The notes beneath the pieces were generated by a model. It saw only the letters and a list, made by a program, of their open reading frames with translations, was not told the DNA's origin and made no database searches. From the NCBI GenBank assembly GCA_027924585.1, contig BSBM01000370.1, positions 28,727,501 through 28,791,500 on the forward strand: 64,000 nt of DNA. Reading direction: 5' to 3'. Every line of letters starts with the position of its first letter. Positions within the stretch are counted from its first letter, which is position 1. Made by a program: the position numbers and the translations under genes. This DNA comes from Larix kaempferi (lineage: Eukaryota > Streptophyta > Pinopsida > Pinales > Pinaceae). This document shows, one piece after another, positions 14,201 through 26,200 of the stretch.

Positions 14201-17200
14201 ATCTGAAAAAATATCACCATGAATAAGAACACAAAATCTTTGATTGAGAGTGTATAACTCTAGTTTGTAATATTTCTTGAGCATTAACAAAAACCATCTT
14301 TGTTGGATTTCCCATTTGGGTTTCCAAGATAAAATTTGGAGTTTAATGGTTGTGTGAATGTTATTCTCTATGCTGGTTTTAATTCTAGCATTCCTTTGAT
14401 TCGTGCAAACCAATTACAACACTCTTATTAACTTAAGAGATCATTGGATTGATTATGTGTGTGTGTGTGTGTGTGTTGTGTTAACCATATCCTTGGGATT
14501 GTTGATGGGTATTACTACAATTGCATTTGATCGACTAGCTATTACAACATTCTTATTAACTTATGAGATCATTCGATCAATTCCTTGTGTGTGTATGATA
14601 ACTATATCCTTGGGATTGTTGAGGGGTATTACTACTATTGCATGGTGATATTTTTTCAGATTGTTTTGGATTAGAGACAATCTTTATTCATTATGGACTG
14701 TTAGATTTTGTAGCTCAAACAGGTACCTTCTATGTGGGGGTGTCTGGCTCGTAGAAGTCGTCCAGAAAAGTGACTCTCTAGACAGACTTTGTAAAAGTGT
14801 CTTTGGTAATACTTTATGTAAAAAGGTCAATTGTATTGGGTGGTAACCCATGGTAATGGATGTCCCATGGTATTTACATAAGTGAATGTTATAAAAGAAT
14901 TTATGGAGAGTTGTATAGTACCACAATTGCAGGAGTGTGTCATATCTCTTGTGTTGGTCAGGGATCAGTGAGTGATCAGATCTGAGAGAGGGAGTCTCTG
15001 AAAGGATTGGGAGTGAGGGATTCACACAAGCCAGGGATCAGTGAGTGATAAAATTTGAGAGAGGGAGTCTCTCAGAGGCTTGGGAGTGAGGGATTCACCC
15101 AATATTGCAGAGGATTTGGGCTCAATTATAGCTAGGAGGATTAGGAGTCTGAGATCCAATGTGTCGTATCCAGAAGCTTGGTGCTATGAGTGTTGTTTAA
15201 CAAATCTGCAATAAAGACAAACTGTTGGTTGGTTTTCCCAATTGGGGTTTCCAGGGTACATCTTGTGTTCAATTTTCTCTATGCATTATTCTTTATCAAT
15301 GCGTTGCCATTTATCTTTTCAGTAATTTGAATTCATGGGTAAAACTAATTACTGGGCATAAAATCAAAGATTGAAATTGCAATCGATATCTGGTAAGCTA
15401 AATTTTCACACGGTATCAAAGAAGGACTGAGAAACAAAAAAAAAAGGTCTCGAGTGTACTGTATGGCCATGGTACGGGCCATACGGCCTCTGATCGTATA
15501 GTGTACGGGTGACTGTGTACTAGCTATGGATTCAATAAGATTGATCTCGCGGGCTGAGAGGTGGACTGTGGTGTGGGCTCGTCGGGAGTAATTGCGGCCA
15601 ACGACAGCGTGTGGTAAGCTAGGACAAAGTGTGGCTTGACTATACAATGAGACGACATCTGATGGTGGCAGCTTGGGGAATATAGCCGCCAAATCGTTGT
15701 GGAGGCGGACTGCGGCGGCTCGAGCGTGGACGAGAGACGGGGGTTGGGCGACAATAGGAGATCTGTGTGTGGAGGCAATCAACAAAGAAAATCGCAAGCG
15801 GTCGAGACCAAGATAGGATCTCCGAATAGCTGGATTGAGCCGCAAACATTAGGATGGAGGCTATAGAGGGAGTGCAACCGGAATCAAGCGTAGCAGAGAA
15901 GTCTGCCAACAGGGAAGAAGGAGCTCGGGGCGGAGGCAGAACCACGAGATCTGCACGTGAGGAGAAAAATTTTGGCAGAGCCGGCAGCTGCAGATCCATC
16001 GAGAGCTGAACTTACAAGTGCTCACAAACTGATGATGGTCGAGAGTTAGCTGTCGACACAAGGAGCAATTGCAAGCAGCAATAGCCTCGAAGAAGAGTAT
16101 GGCAGCCGGGTCTTGGAGCTGTAGTGGAGGTTGGAAGGGCATGAGACTGGGGACAAACTACTAGTAACAACGATTGGGAACCGCTGGGAGGACAGCAGGT
16201 CAGTGGGGACTTTGTGGTGCTAACAATCAAAGAACAGATCATCGTGGAAGCTCGCCAGCAATCAAGGCCATATGTGGGCAGAGGTGATCGCGTCGTGTGA
16301 GCTCGTAGGGATCAAGCAGCAGTACGTTGGACTATGGGCCGTTGACAGAGGGTACAGCAGCTCCGGGATGCTATGGATGAGTAGCTGGTGATCCGAAGGA
16401 GTGGTCGTGAGGCGAGCACGGGCGCGAGAGTGAAGGAAACCAAGCAACCGAGCCTCCAAGCAAGAAGACTTGTGGCAGATAATGACGGACGTCAGCCGAA
16501 GGCGGAGCAAAGAAAGGATGGTTGCACGCAGACGGTCCAACAACCGCCAAGCAGAAAAGTCTGGCAGTCACTTGCCAAGGAAAGTCGGGTTTCCACCAAA
16601 CTACCCAGGGCAGCAGTCAACAACCGAGCAGACCCCGAGCAGGGGCAAAGGTGCTTAGTAAAATTTTGGGCAGCTCTGGGAAAAAGCAATGTTAGTGTTA
16701 ACCTTGACTCGAGAATGAGTCAAAGGTGGTTTAGGTCTAGCACATGGTTTTGGGCACATGATTTCTCATATCCCATGGTATTGGCCCAACGTATTTCATG
16801 TAAAGAAGCCTTTATAAGGATTGAGGAGGCTCCATTGTAAAGTGGCCTAGAGGTTAGCGATGGCTAGCTCACTTGGCCCAGTTGGCCGATTTTGGCCAAT
16901 GTAATAAAGATATTCATTGACTGGTTTTCCCCACATGGGATTTTCCAAGGTAAATTTTGTTGTCTCAATATGTGATTGCTTGAATTATCTTATGATTATT
17001 ATTTCTCTCCCATATCAATTTAATTATACTCGTTTAAATCCTAAGAACTGGTATCAGAGCCATGGTTTGGCATGTTGTTGTGCTTGTTGAAGAATGATGG
17101 AGCCATAGAGAACAGATAGATATTTTGTATTGAAGAGAAAAATTTGGTGTGGTGTTGTAATTGATTGCTCAGCGTGTCTCTCTGAAAGACACTCGTGTTT

Positions 17201-20200
17201 TTGCAAGAGTGATATCTGCAGCAGCCGTTTGGAGAAAGGTTGCGTAAGCCTACATATAGAGATCACAAGGATCCAACGTGACTCCCGTGAGTGATCGGAC
17301 CCCAGGGATTTATTCATTTGTTGCACAAGTATGACAACGGATGGACACATTTTCTTGACTAAAGTTGTTAGCTGTGGTCGTCATCGCTAGCAAAGAGATA
17401 AACGTTGATGATGGCATTGGAATTCTCATTGGTCTTCCTCATGTTTTCTTGGACGAGGCTGTCAAAGTTTTTTGGATCGCTCAAAGGTCAAAGGTAGAGG
17501 ACACCATCATGGAAACGAACGTCATCAAGGAAGACCTGCAAACTTGAAAGCATAATTGTTGTTTTGCAGAGATCAATTCATTTTTTTGGTATGGATGCCT
17601 ATGTTGTGCATGAAGAAGGACAGGAATAAGCCATGAGGAGAATGCTCGTAAGTTTTATGTCCACACCATGTGCTTTATGTGAAGGAATTTTTTAAATGTC
17701 ATTCACCTCATTTTTAAGTTATGAAATGTTAAGTGGACATGATTTACGAAAAGGAGATATGTCATATAAAAAGTTCTTTTTTTTAATTGTCCACGTCATT
17801 CTATATGTAATGATTTAAAAGTAATTTTTTAAAAGGATAGTGGACCTCAATTTTTTAAAAAGGGAGTTTAGGGTAGACCATGGATCCTTAAAACAATATT
17901 TACCTTTAAAAGCTTGGGCTTGAACTTTTTTAGTCCAATTTACTTGGATTTGGGCAGCAAAGGTAGTATACAAGCTAGTAGTTTAGCAAGTGGTTACAAA
18001 GCCATTAAGAGATGTAAATATTTTTTGTACCTAAGTTAAAAGTGTGCTGGGTGCATGTTCGGTGGTACCCGATACCCTAGCATTTTTTTTGGTCCTTATG
18101 AAACTTAGCTGTAAGCAAGTTTTGATTTCCTCGGGTGCTAGAAGCACAGAAAAAAAAGGGTATCCCTCTTATGCGCAAAGAAGGGATGTTGCATCAAGTG
18201 TGGAATGAACCACTGAGTAGGTACGAGGGTGACAAGTGTACTCGTAGCCTAGCTAGATGTGGAATCGGAGAGGATGAGTCTTCGATTAAAGGGGGGAATG
18301 TGAGATGAATTTATCTCAAAGTGTTGGGACCAAGTTTTGCTCAAGGAAGAGTCTAATGTATTGATGAACCATGTAAGTGAAGAGGATTCCTAGAAAATTG
18401 GTGGTTACAGCAACTGAGGACCCATGTAATCTGGTAGATGGATTCTTCTTTATATGGATGTCAATGACAGGGTTGGATGCAGGCACAAAAGGAGCAGGGC
18501 AGAAAATGAGCACGTAGACGAGAAAGAAAGTGAGCATGGAAAAGCGAGAGGATGAAGTAATGGATGGTGATGGTGTAGTCACCATGAAGACACATGAAAA
18601 AAATTAATGGAGCAGTTTGCATGTAAAAGGGCATATGGTTGTAAGACCTAGTAAGGCATGCATCCCCCTGGTAACTCATCGGTAAAGTCGGGAGATAGAC
18701 CTAGGTGATAGGGGGTGTATGTGAGATCCCCAAGTCAAGCTTAAAGGGGGGATTGTTAGGGTTAACCTTGACTCGGGAATGAGTCAAAGGTGGTTTAGGT
18801 CCAGCACATGGTTTTGGGCACATGGTTTCTTATAGCCCATGGTATTGGCCCAAGGTATTGCATGTAAAGAAGCCTTTATAAGGCTTGAGGAGGCTCCATT
18901 GTAAAGTGGCCTGAAGGTGAGTAGTGGTTAGCTTACTTGGCCAGGATGGTCGATTTTGGCCAAGGTAATAAAGATCTTCATTGGCTGGTTTTTCCCCACA
19001 TGGGGTTTTCCAAGGTAAATTGTGTTGTCTCAATAAGTGATTGCTTGAATTGTCTTATGATTATTATTTCTCTCGCATATCAATTTAATTATGCTCGTTT
19101 AAATCCTAAGAGAGCAGAAGTGCCCAGAAAGGCTTGGGCAACGAGCAAGAGGCTCAAGAAACCCTAGTATAGACCCAGGAAGGAATCTGGGTAGCAGTAA
19201 CATCCCGAGAAGCGGAAAAAGGCTGCAAGAGCCCCTGAATAGCTTCGGCAGGGGTCCAAATAGCAAGTTCGGGCAATGCCCAGTTACCCCTAGGCGGCAG
19301 CAGAATGTTGTGGGGTAAGATGCACAGGTTGTTGGGACAGCTTGTAGTTGGTTCCAGAGGGAGTCTGGAGCCTAGATCAGTTTCCAAGAGAGAGCGTGAT
19401 GCTCTTCTCAGTAGGCTTACTTGGTATGAGATGACATCAATGGATGAGGACCATAGATTATCAGATCAGAGTGCAACGGACGCAACCGGGAAGTCTTCTA
19501 GTTCAGAGGGAGTAGCTACAGCAGCAGAGGATTTGATGGATCCAGATGAATGCTTCTCCAAAAGTACCTTCCTCGCTAAGAGGGAGTATTAGATTTTGTA
19601 GCTCGGATAGGTACTTCTACGTGGGGGTGTTTAGCATGTAGAAATCATCCAAAAAAAGTGACTATCTAGAGAGTCTTTGTAAAAGTGTCTTTTGTAATAG
19701 TTTATGTAAAAAGGTCAATTGTATTGGGTGGTAGACCATGGTATTCGGTGTCCCATGGTATTTGCATAAAGTGAATGTTATAAAAGAGTCTATGGATAGT
19801 TGTATAATACAACAGTTGCAGGAGTGTGTCATATCTCTTGTGTTGGTCAGTGATTAGTGAGTGATTAGAGTTGAGAGGGAGTCTCTCAGAGACTTCGGAG
19901 TGAGGGATTCACTCAAGCCAAGGATCAGTGAGTGATCAAATCTGTGAGACAGAGTCTCTCAGAGGCTTGGGAGTGAGGGATTCACTCAAGCTAGAGTTTG
20001 TTGATATTGCTGAGCATTTGGGCTTAGTCGTAGCAAGGAAGAGTCAGAAGTCTGAGATATGGTGAGTCATATCCGGAAACCTGGTGCTGCAAGTGTTGTC
20101 TAACAAATCTACAATAAAGACAAACTGTTTGTTGGTTTTCCCCATTGGGGTTTACAGGGTACATCTTGTGTTCGGTTTTCTCTATGCATTATTGTTTATC

Positions 20201-23200
20201 AGTGTGTTGCCATTTATGATTTATCTTTTCAGTAATTTGAATTCATGGGTAAAATTAATTACTGGGCATAAAATAAAAGATTGAAATTGCAACCAGGATC
20301 TGTTAAGCTGAATTTTCACACAGCGCACACACACACGGAATCAATCCAATGATCTCATAAGTTAATAAGAGTGTTGTAATTGGTTTGCACGAATCAAAGG
20401 AATGCTAGAATTAAAACCAGCATAGAGAATGACATTCACACAACCATTAAACACCAAAGTTTATCTTGGAAACCCAAATGGGAAATCCAACAAAGATGGC
20501 TTTTGTTAATGCTCGAGAAATATTACAAACTAGATTTATACACTCTCAATCAAAGATTTTGTGTTCTTACTCATGGTGATATTCTTTCGGATTGTTTTGG
20601 CTTAGAGACAATCTATGTTCATCATGGACAGGCTCAAAAATCCTCTTCGTCCTTTGATCTATGAATAGACTTCTTTATTCTGAGTTCTTGCATTTGATCA
20701 ACCAGCTACAGCAATCTATGTCTGAGCATTTAATTATAAATATATAGTTCATTTCTTGTGGCTATGGTGTTAGCAATAAGAAGAATGGAGTGGTTGCATC
20801 TGAAAAATGGAGCAGTTGCATCTGTTTATTAATTAGTTATACTGTGAATGGGAAGATTTATGATTGGTTTAAGCATTGGGTATGAAGTTTGTTATAAAAC
20901 AGTGTATATACTTAATTGGAAAACTGAGTATTTAACGCTGGGATGGTAATGTGCTGATCTGATATCTTCATAGATCTGTTACCTATTTTCTGCTAGGCTG
21001 AATGCAGAATCAAGCAAAACTGAAATTTCTTGAAATTTTGAACCAAAAACTCTAATGGAGGCTCCAAGAATGATGTTCAATAGTTCCAAATGATCTTTGG
21101 AGTTGAAATCTGAACTAAAATCAGATCCAAAATATGTATGATCAGGTCCAAATGAGAGGAACAAGGGTTCAATGCATGCCAAGACAATGGCAATGTCTCC
21201 TTCTTCAGTAGAATTGTGAGGAAATGCGCTAGTCACCATAGAGGAATAGGTAGAAAGCTTTGGACCAGAATTGGTGAGTGCATTTGCAGATATCTCACAT
21301 CTTGATGCAGCTTTCAAATAATCCAAAAGCTCAGCAAATTTTGCACCAACATCTAGTGAAGAATGCAAATGATCTTCAACAACTAGCTTATCATCCTCAA
21401 AATCAGCATTTGAAGAATTATTGGAGAACAATGATGAAATGTGGAAGGAGAGTTCTTCTTCAACAATGGGGGTTCGAATGTCTTCTCTTGGATCAGCTAC
21501 ATGTGAAGAAGAGAAATCACAGTTCTCATGAACTTCTACAGCAATAAGAGGAGTCACTTCAAGGAGACTTTCACCATTTCGAACTTGAGTTGAAATCTCT
21601 GCCATATTTTCTTCTTCAACTGTATCTTGAGGAAGTGTGCATGTGACCATGTAGGAAGTGAGAGGAGGCATGGGACCAAGCAGTGTGAATGCATGAACTC
21701 CATAATCTGATGTAGACTCCATAATCGGAAGAGCACTTCATGTTGTTGCTTCAGCATTGGATCAGGAGTTGTCTCTTGGTTCAGCAGGAAGCAGAAGTCA
21801 GTTGCATTGAGCTCAGCAGAGGCTGAATACATGGCAACCAGCATGGCTGCATGTGAGAGGATGTGGCTAAGGAAGTTGCTCTCAAGATTATTCGAGAGTG
21901 AGCTAGAGACTACTATAGTTCACTGTGACAATCAGAGCGGTATCAACCTTTCTGAGAATCCAATGTTCCATGACAGGAGTAAACACATTGACATCCGGTA
22001 TCACTTCCTTAGAGATTGTGTTCAGAGAGGAACTATCCGGTTGGAGTACATTCAGACAGATGAGCAGGTGGCAGACATATTCACCAAGGCACTTTGCAAA
22101 CTCATGTTTGTAAAGTTCAGATACAAGTTGGGGTTGTTACCGAATCCCTTCCTCGTTGAGAGGGAGTGTTAGAAAGTGACAACAAGGAAGGTCTTCCTGC
22201 ATTACATGCAGAAGACTTAAATAAAGAAGCCAATTGTATTTAATGTATTTTTCTTAAGTTTTACTTTGGAAAATATATTAAAGTTATCTAATTATTAATT
22301 GACTTAATGGAACACTTTTTTATAAAGTGAAAGTGAAAAATATTTAAGTGATGGCTAATCTAATCTTGGCCATTGATCTCACCGGAGGATCTCATCCATT
22401 GATCCATAGTGAGATTAGGTTTTTCGCTTAGCCAATGAGTTAAAAGGAGGATCAATTGGTGGAGAGGATACAATTGCATTCCGACAGAGACAGAGAGAAA
22501 GTTTGAGAGAGAGAATTTTTGCAGAGAAGACGAAGAAGGAGAGAGTTAGAGTGATCCATTGATCCATAGTGAGATTAGGTTTTTCGCTTAGCCAATGAGT
22601 TAAAAGGAGGATCAATTGGTGGAGAGGATACAATTGCATTCTGACAGAGATGGAGAGAAAGTTTGAGAGAGAGAATTTTTGCAGAGAAGACGGAGAAGCA
22701 GAGAGTCAGAGTGATCGACAGAGCATCCAGGCAAGAGGGCCATACAAGTTCGCAGAGGAGAGAGAATCGAGTTTGAGCTGCAGAGGCAGCCGTACGGATT
22801 CCATACAGCAAGCCATATAGCACAGCAAGAGGCCGTACTGCTCAGCAGTTACTCAGTGAGTTTGTGTTAATTCGATTTTGCCAGGTCAGGCAAAAATCGA
22901 TTTTCTGATATTGTAAAAGCTTCATATTTTCTTAATAAAATATCCTCTCATACTGCTGCACCGGTTTTCCCATCTTGGGTTTAATCCGGGGATTTATACC
23001 CAAAAAGATTGTGTTGTCTCTATTGGTGTGATTGATTGCTATTTCTTTCAGTATTTATTTTCCCCTGCATAGTCAAGAAATCCATGTGTGGTTAACAGTA
23101 ATAATTTGGGTTTAAATTAATTAATCCAGCATACTCTAGCATTAGAGTGGATTTTAAGGAAATTTACATGGTATCAGAGCTCTTCTGAGCAGACTGAGAG

Positions 23201-26200
23201 AAAGCAGCAAGTTGGTTGGATAGATCATTGGCATATCTATCTTAAGGTTTACAGGCACTATTCACTATGGTCGTACAGTTGAGAGTTGAAAATAGACTCC
23301 AGGGGGCACAGAACTTTCCTACTTGGAAAGAGAGGATCAACAGGATCCTAAGTGTCAGTGATGTTGGAGAGCACATTGATGATCAGAAATCTGCTCCCAC
23401 AGATCCGACAGATTTGGCTAGATGGAAGAAGATAGATTCCAGAGCTATGTTGATTATCTTAGATGGGGTGAAGGACCATATAGTCCCTCATTTGTTTAGG
23501 AAGAAGACCGCATTAGAGATGCGGAAGGCTTTGGAAAGTCTTTACTAGAGCATGAATGAAAACCGGAAGATGGTGCTGCAGGAGAGATTGCGCAGTACCA
23601 GGATGGCCAAGGGTGAAGGAGTGGTGCCTTATCTTACAAGGCTCACATAGATCAGGGATTAGCTTGGAGCAGTGGGATCTAAGACTGAGGATGAGGAGCT
23701 AGTTTGTATAGCTCTCAATGGCTTTTCTAAGCCATGGGACGTCTTTGTTAAAGTCTTGGTGGCTAGGGAGAAGCTCCCTGACTGGCAGAGATTGTGGGAT
23801 GACTTCGCACAGGAAGAGACCCGTATGGGTCAAGGTTCAGCTTCATCCAGTGGTGCTGCACAGATTGTGGATGAAGAGGCTCTAGCCCTAGCAAGCAAAG
23901 GCAAGGGGAAGGCAAAGAAGAAGAAAGGTGGTAAGAAGAACTTGGACATGTCAAAAGTCAAGTGCTTCATATGCCACAAGCATGGACACTTTGCTTCCCA
24001 ATGCCCAGATAGAAAGAAGAAGAACAACACACAGATGGCAGGTTCAGCAGAGGTGGATGACTTCAACAAGAGTTTTGACGAGGACTTTTGCTTGATAGCT
24101 TGCATGGCAAGCTCCATCAACAACAACATCTGGTATGTGGACAGCGATGCATCTTGTCACATGACAGGACATAGATCGTTCTTCAAGAGCTTGCAAGAGG
24201 GTGGAGTAAATCTCCATATTGAGTTAGGAGATGATGCGCGGTATCAAGTGTAGGGTGTTGGTACTGTTTCATTTCAGAGGGAGTCTTGAAAGCCCATCAG
24301 CTTTGTTGATGCGTTATATGTCCCAAGGATGACGAAGAATCTCATATCAGTTTCCACACTAGAAGACAAGGGTTTTCTAGTGACTTTCCGGGACAGGAAA
24401 GTATATATCAGGCCACATGGGTCAGATCAGAGATTGGACAGGATGATTGGGGTTCGAAGTGGGAAGGTTTACAGACTACAATTTGAGCCTGCAAAGGCTC
24501 TTGTTAGCAGCAGCAATAGTGATGGTGAGTTATGGCATAGGAGGATGGCACACTTACATCATGGTGCACTGAGGCATCTGAGACAGGTAGTTATCGAAGT
24601 TCCCTCAGTACAGGAGCAGAAGCACAACCACTGCAAGGGTTGTGCGTTGGGGAAGAACATCAGGAGACCTTTCCCACATAGTGAGCACAAGTCTGAGGGG
24701 GCCTTAGACTTGGTGCATTCGGATGTATGCGGACCGATGAGCGTCCATTCGTTCAGTGGTTACAGTTATTGCATCACATTCATTGATGACATTCCAGGAA
24801 AACCTGGATCTATTTTCTGAAGGCCAAGTCAAAGGTCTTCAATCGGTTCCGAGAGTTCAAGACTCTCATGAAGAACCAAACAGGGAGAAAGATCCGGATA
24901 TTGAGGACAGTCAACGGTGGTGTGTACACTGGCAAAGAGTTCATGGAGTACTGTGCATCAGAAGGAACACACTGTTCCTCACACCCCGTAGCAGAATGGA
25001 GTGGCGGAGAGGAAGAACAGGACACTGGTGAGTGTAGCTAAGGCCATGCTATTTGATCAGGGATTACCACTATTCCTATGGGCCGAGGGATTTCAAACTG
25101 CAGTATATGTCCAGAATAGGTGTCCTCACACAGCATTGGGGAGGAAGACACCTGAGGAGGTATTCACAGGTACTAGACCGGATGTGAGTCATTTGTGCAT
25201 ATTTGGGAGTATCTGCTATTGTCACATTCATGCTGACACTAGGAAGAAGATGGATCCTTCTGGGGAGAAGAGGCTTCTAGTTGGTTATAGTGAGACTTCC
25301 AAGGCTTATAGAGTATATGTCCCAGCTCGCAAGAGGATAATTGTGAGCAGGGCTGTCCAGTTTGATAAGGACAAAGCCTTTAGAAGATCTATGGACTCAG
25401 CACAGGAGCAGCCAGTTGAGGACTCGGGAGTCAAGTTGGAGGAGTCACAGGTACAGGTTCAGACACAGGGCACAGGTTCTGGTAGTCAGAGGGAGTCAAG
25501 TGGACAGAACCCTCCTATCATTGATTTGGAGGATGAGCAACAACAGCAGGAGGATATCCAGCAGCCGCAACAGGCAGACACCAAGCCATTGCCTAGGTGG
25601 TATAGGTCCACTATTCAGGATTGCAGACAGGTGAGTCTTCCACAGAGATCCATAAGGCGGAGCAAACCACCAGATTGATTGAGCTACATGGCACTGATGA
25701 CAAAGTTGATTGACTCTAAACCTTCTAGTTTCGAGGAGGCTGCACAACATGATGTGTGGCAAGAGGCCATGATTGAGGAGTATGACTCAATCATGAAGAA
25801 TCAGGTATGGGAGGTTGTTCGAAGGCCAGAGGATAAGAAGGTGGTGGGATCCAGATGGATCTACAAGGTAAAGCATGCAGTAGACACAAGTGTGGAGAAG
25901 TACAAGGCACGCTTCGTGGCAAAGGGGTATTCGCAGAAGGAAGGTATTGACTATGAGGAAACCTTCGTCCCTGTCGCTAGGTATTCTTCTATTCGAACTA
26001 TCCTATCATTGGCAGCAGAGATGGATTGGCGCGTTCATCAGATGGACGTGAAGACAGCTTTCCTCCATGGAGTTATTGAGGAAGAGGTTTATATTGAGCA
26101 GCCAGAGGGGTTTGGGGCGGAGAGTAGGGAGTCGCATGTATGCAGGTTGCAAAGAGCTCTTTATGGGCTCAAGCAGGCACCTCAAGCATGGTACTCGAGG

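Larger units (their letters stand above)
16690..19111 (+). mobile_element. Non-autonomous LTR retrotransposon B, nested in C
   Basis: LTRs of about 357 bp lie at 16690-17046 and 18754-19111 (TGTTAG start). By eye they are roughly 90 percent identical. A primer site tggtatcagagcc is at 17049, and a purine tract ttaaaggggggat precedes the 3' LTR. The 1.7-kb interior has no Gag or Pol similarity that I can see. Flanks agcaa and agcag are a possible imperfect target duplication. Confidence 0.85.
14699..20320 (+). mobile_element. Non-autonomous LTR retrotransposon C with nested element B
   Basis: The LTRs at 14699-15420 and 19587-20320 flank an interior of about 1.75 kb once nested element B (16690-19111) is removed. 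A primer-site-like cggtatcaaag follows the 5' LTR, and a purine tract agagggag precedes the 3' LTR. The interior is unusually GC-rich and encodes no recognisable Gag, protease, integrase or RT. No target duplication is seen, because the two flanks are rearranged pieces of inverted repeat D. Confidence 0.82.

Noticed and set aside
14051-14413. 120-codon minus ORF and its 94-codon counterpart at 20380-20664 as a duplicated gene
   Set aside because: They are the two arms of inverted repeat D and contain the LTR U5 motif, so this is probably LTR sequence read through.
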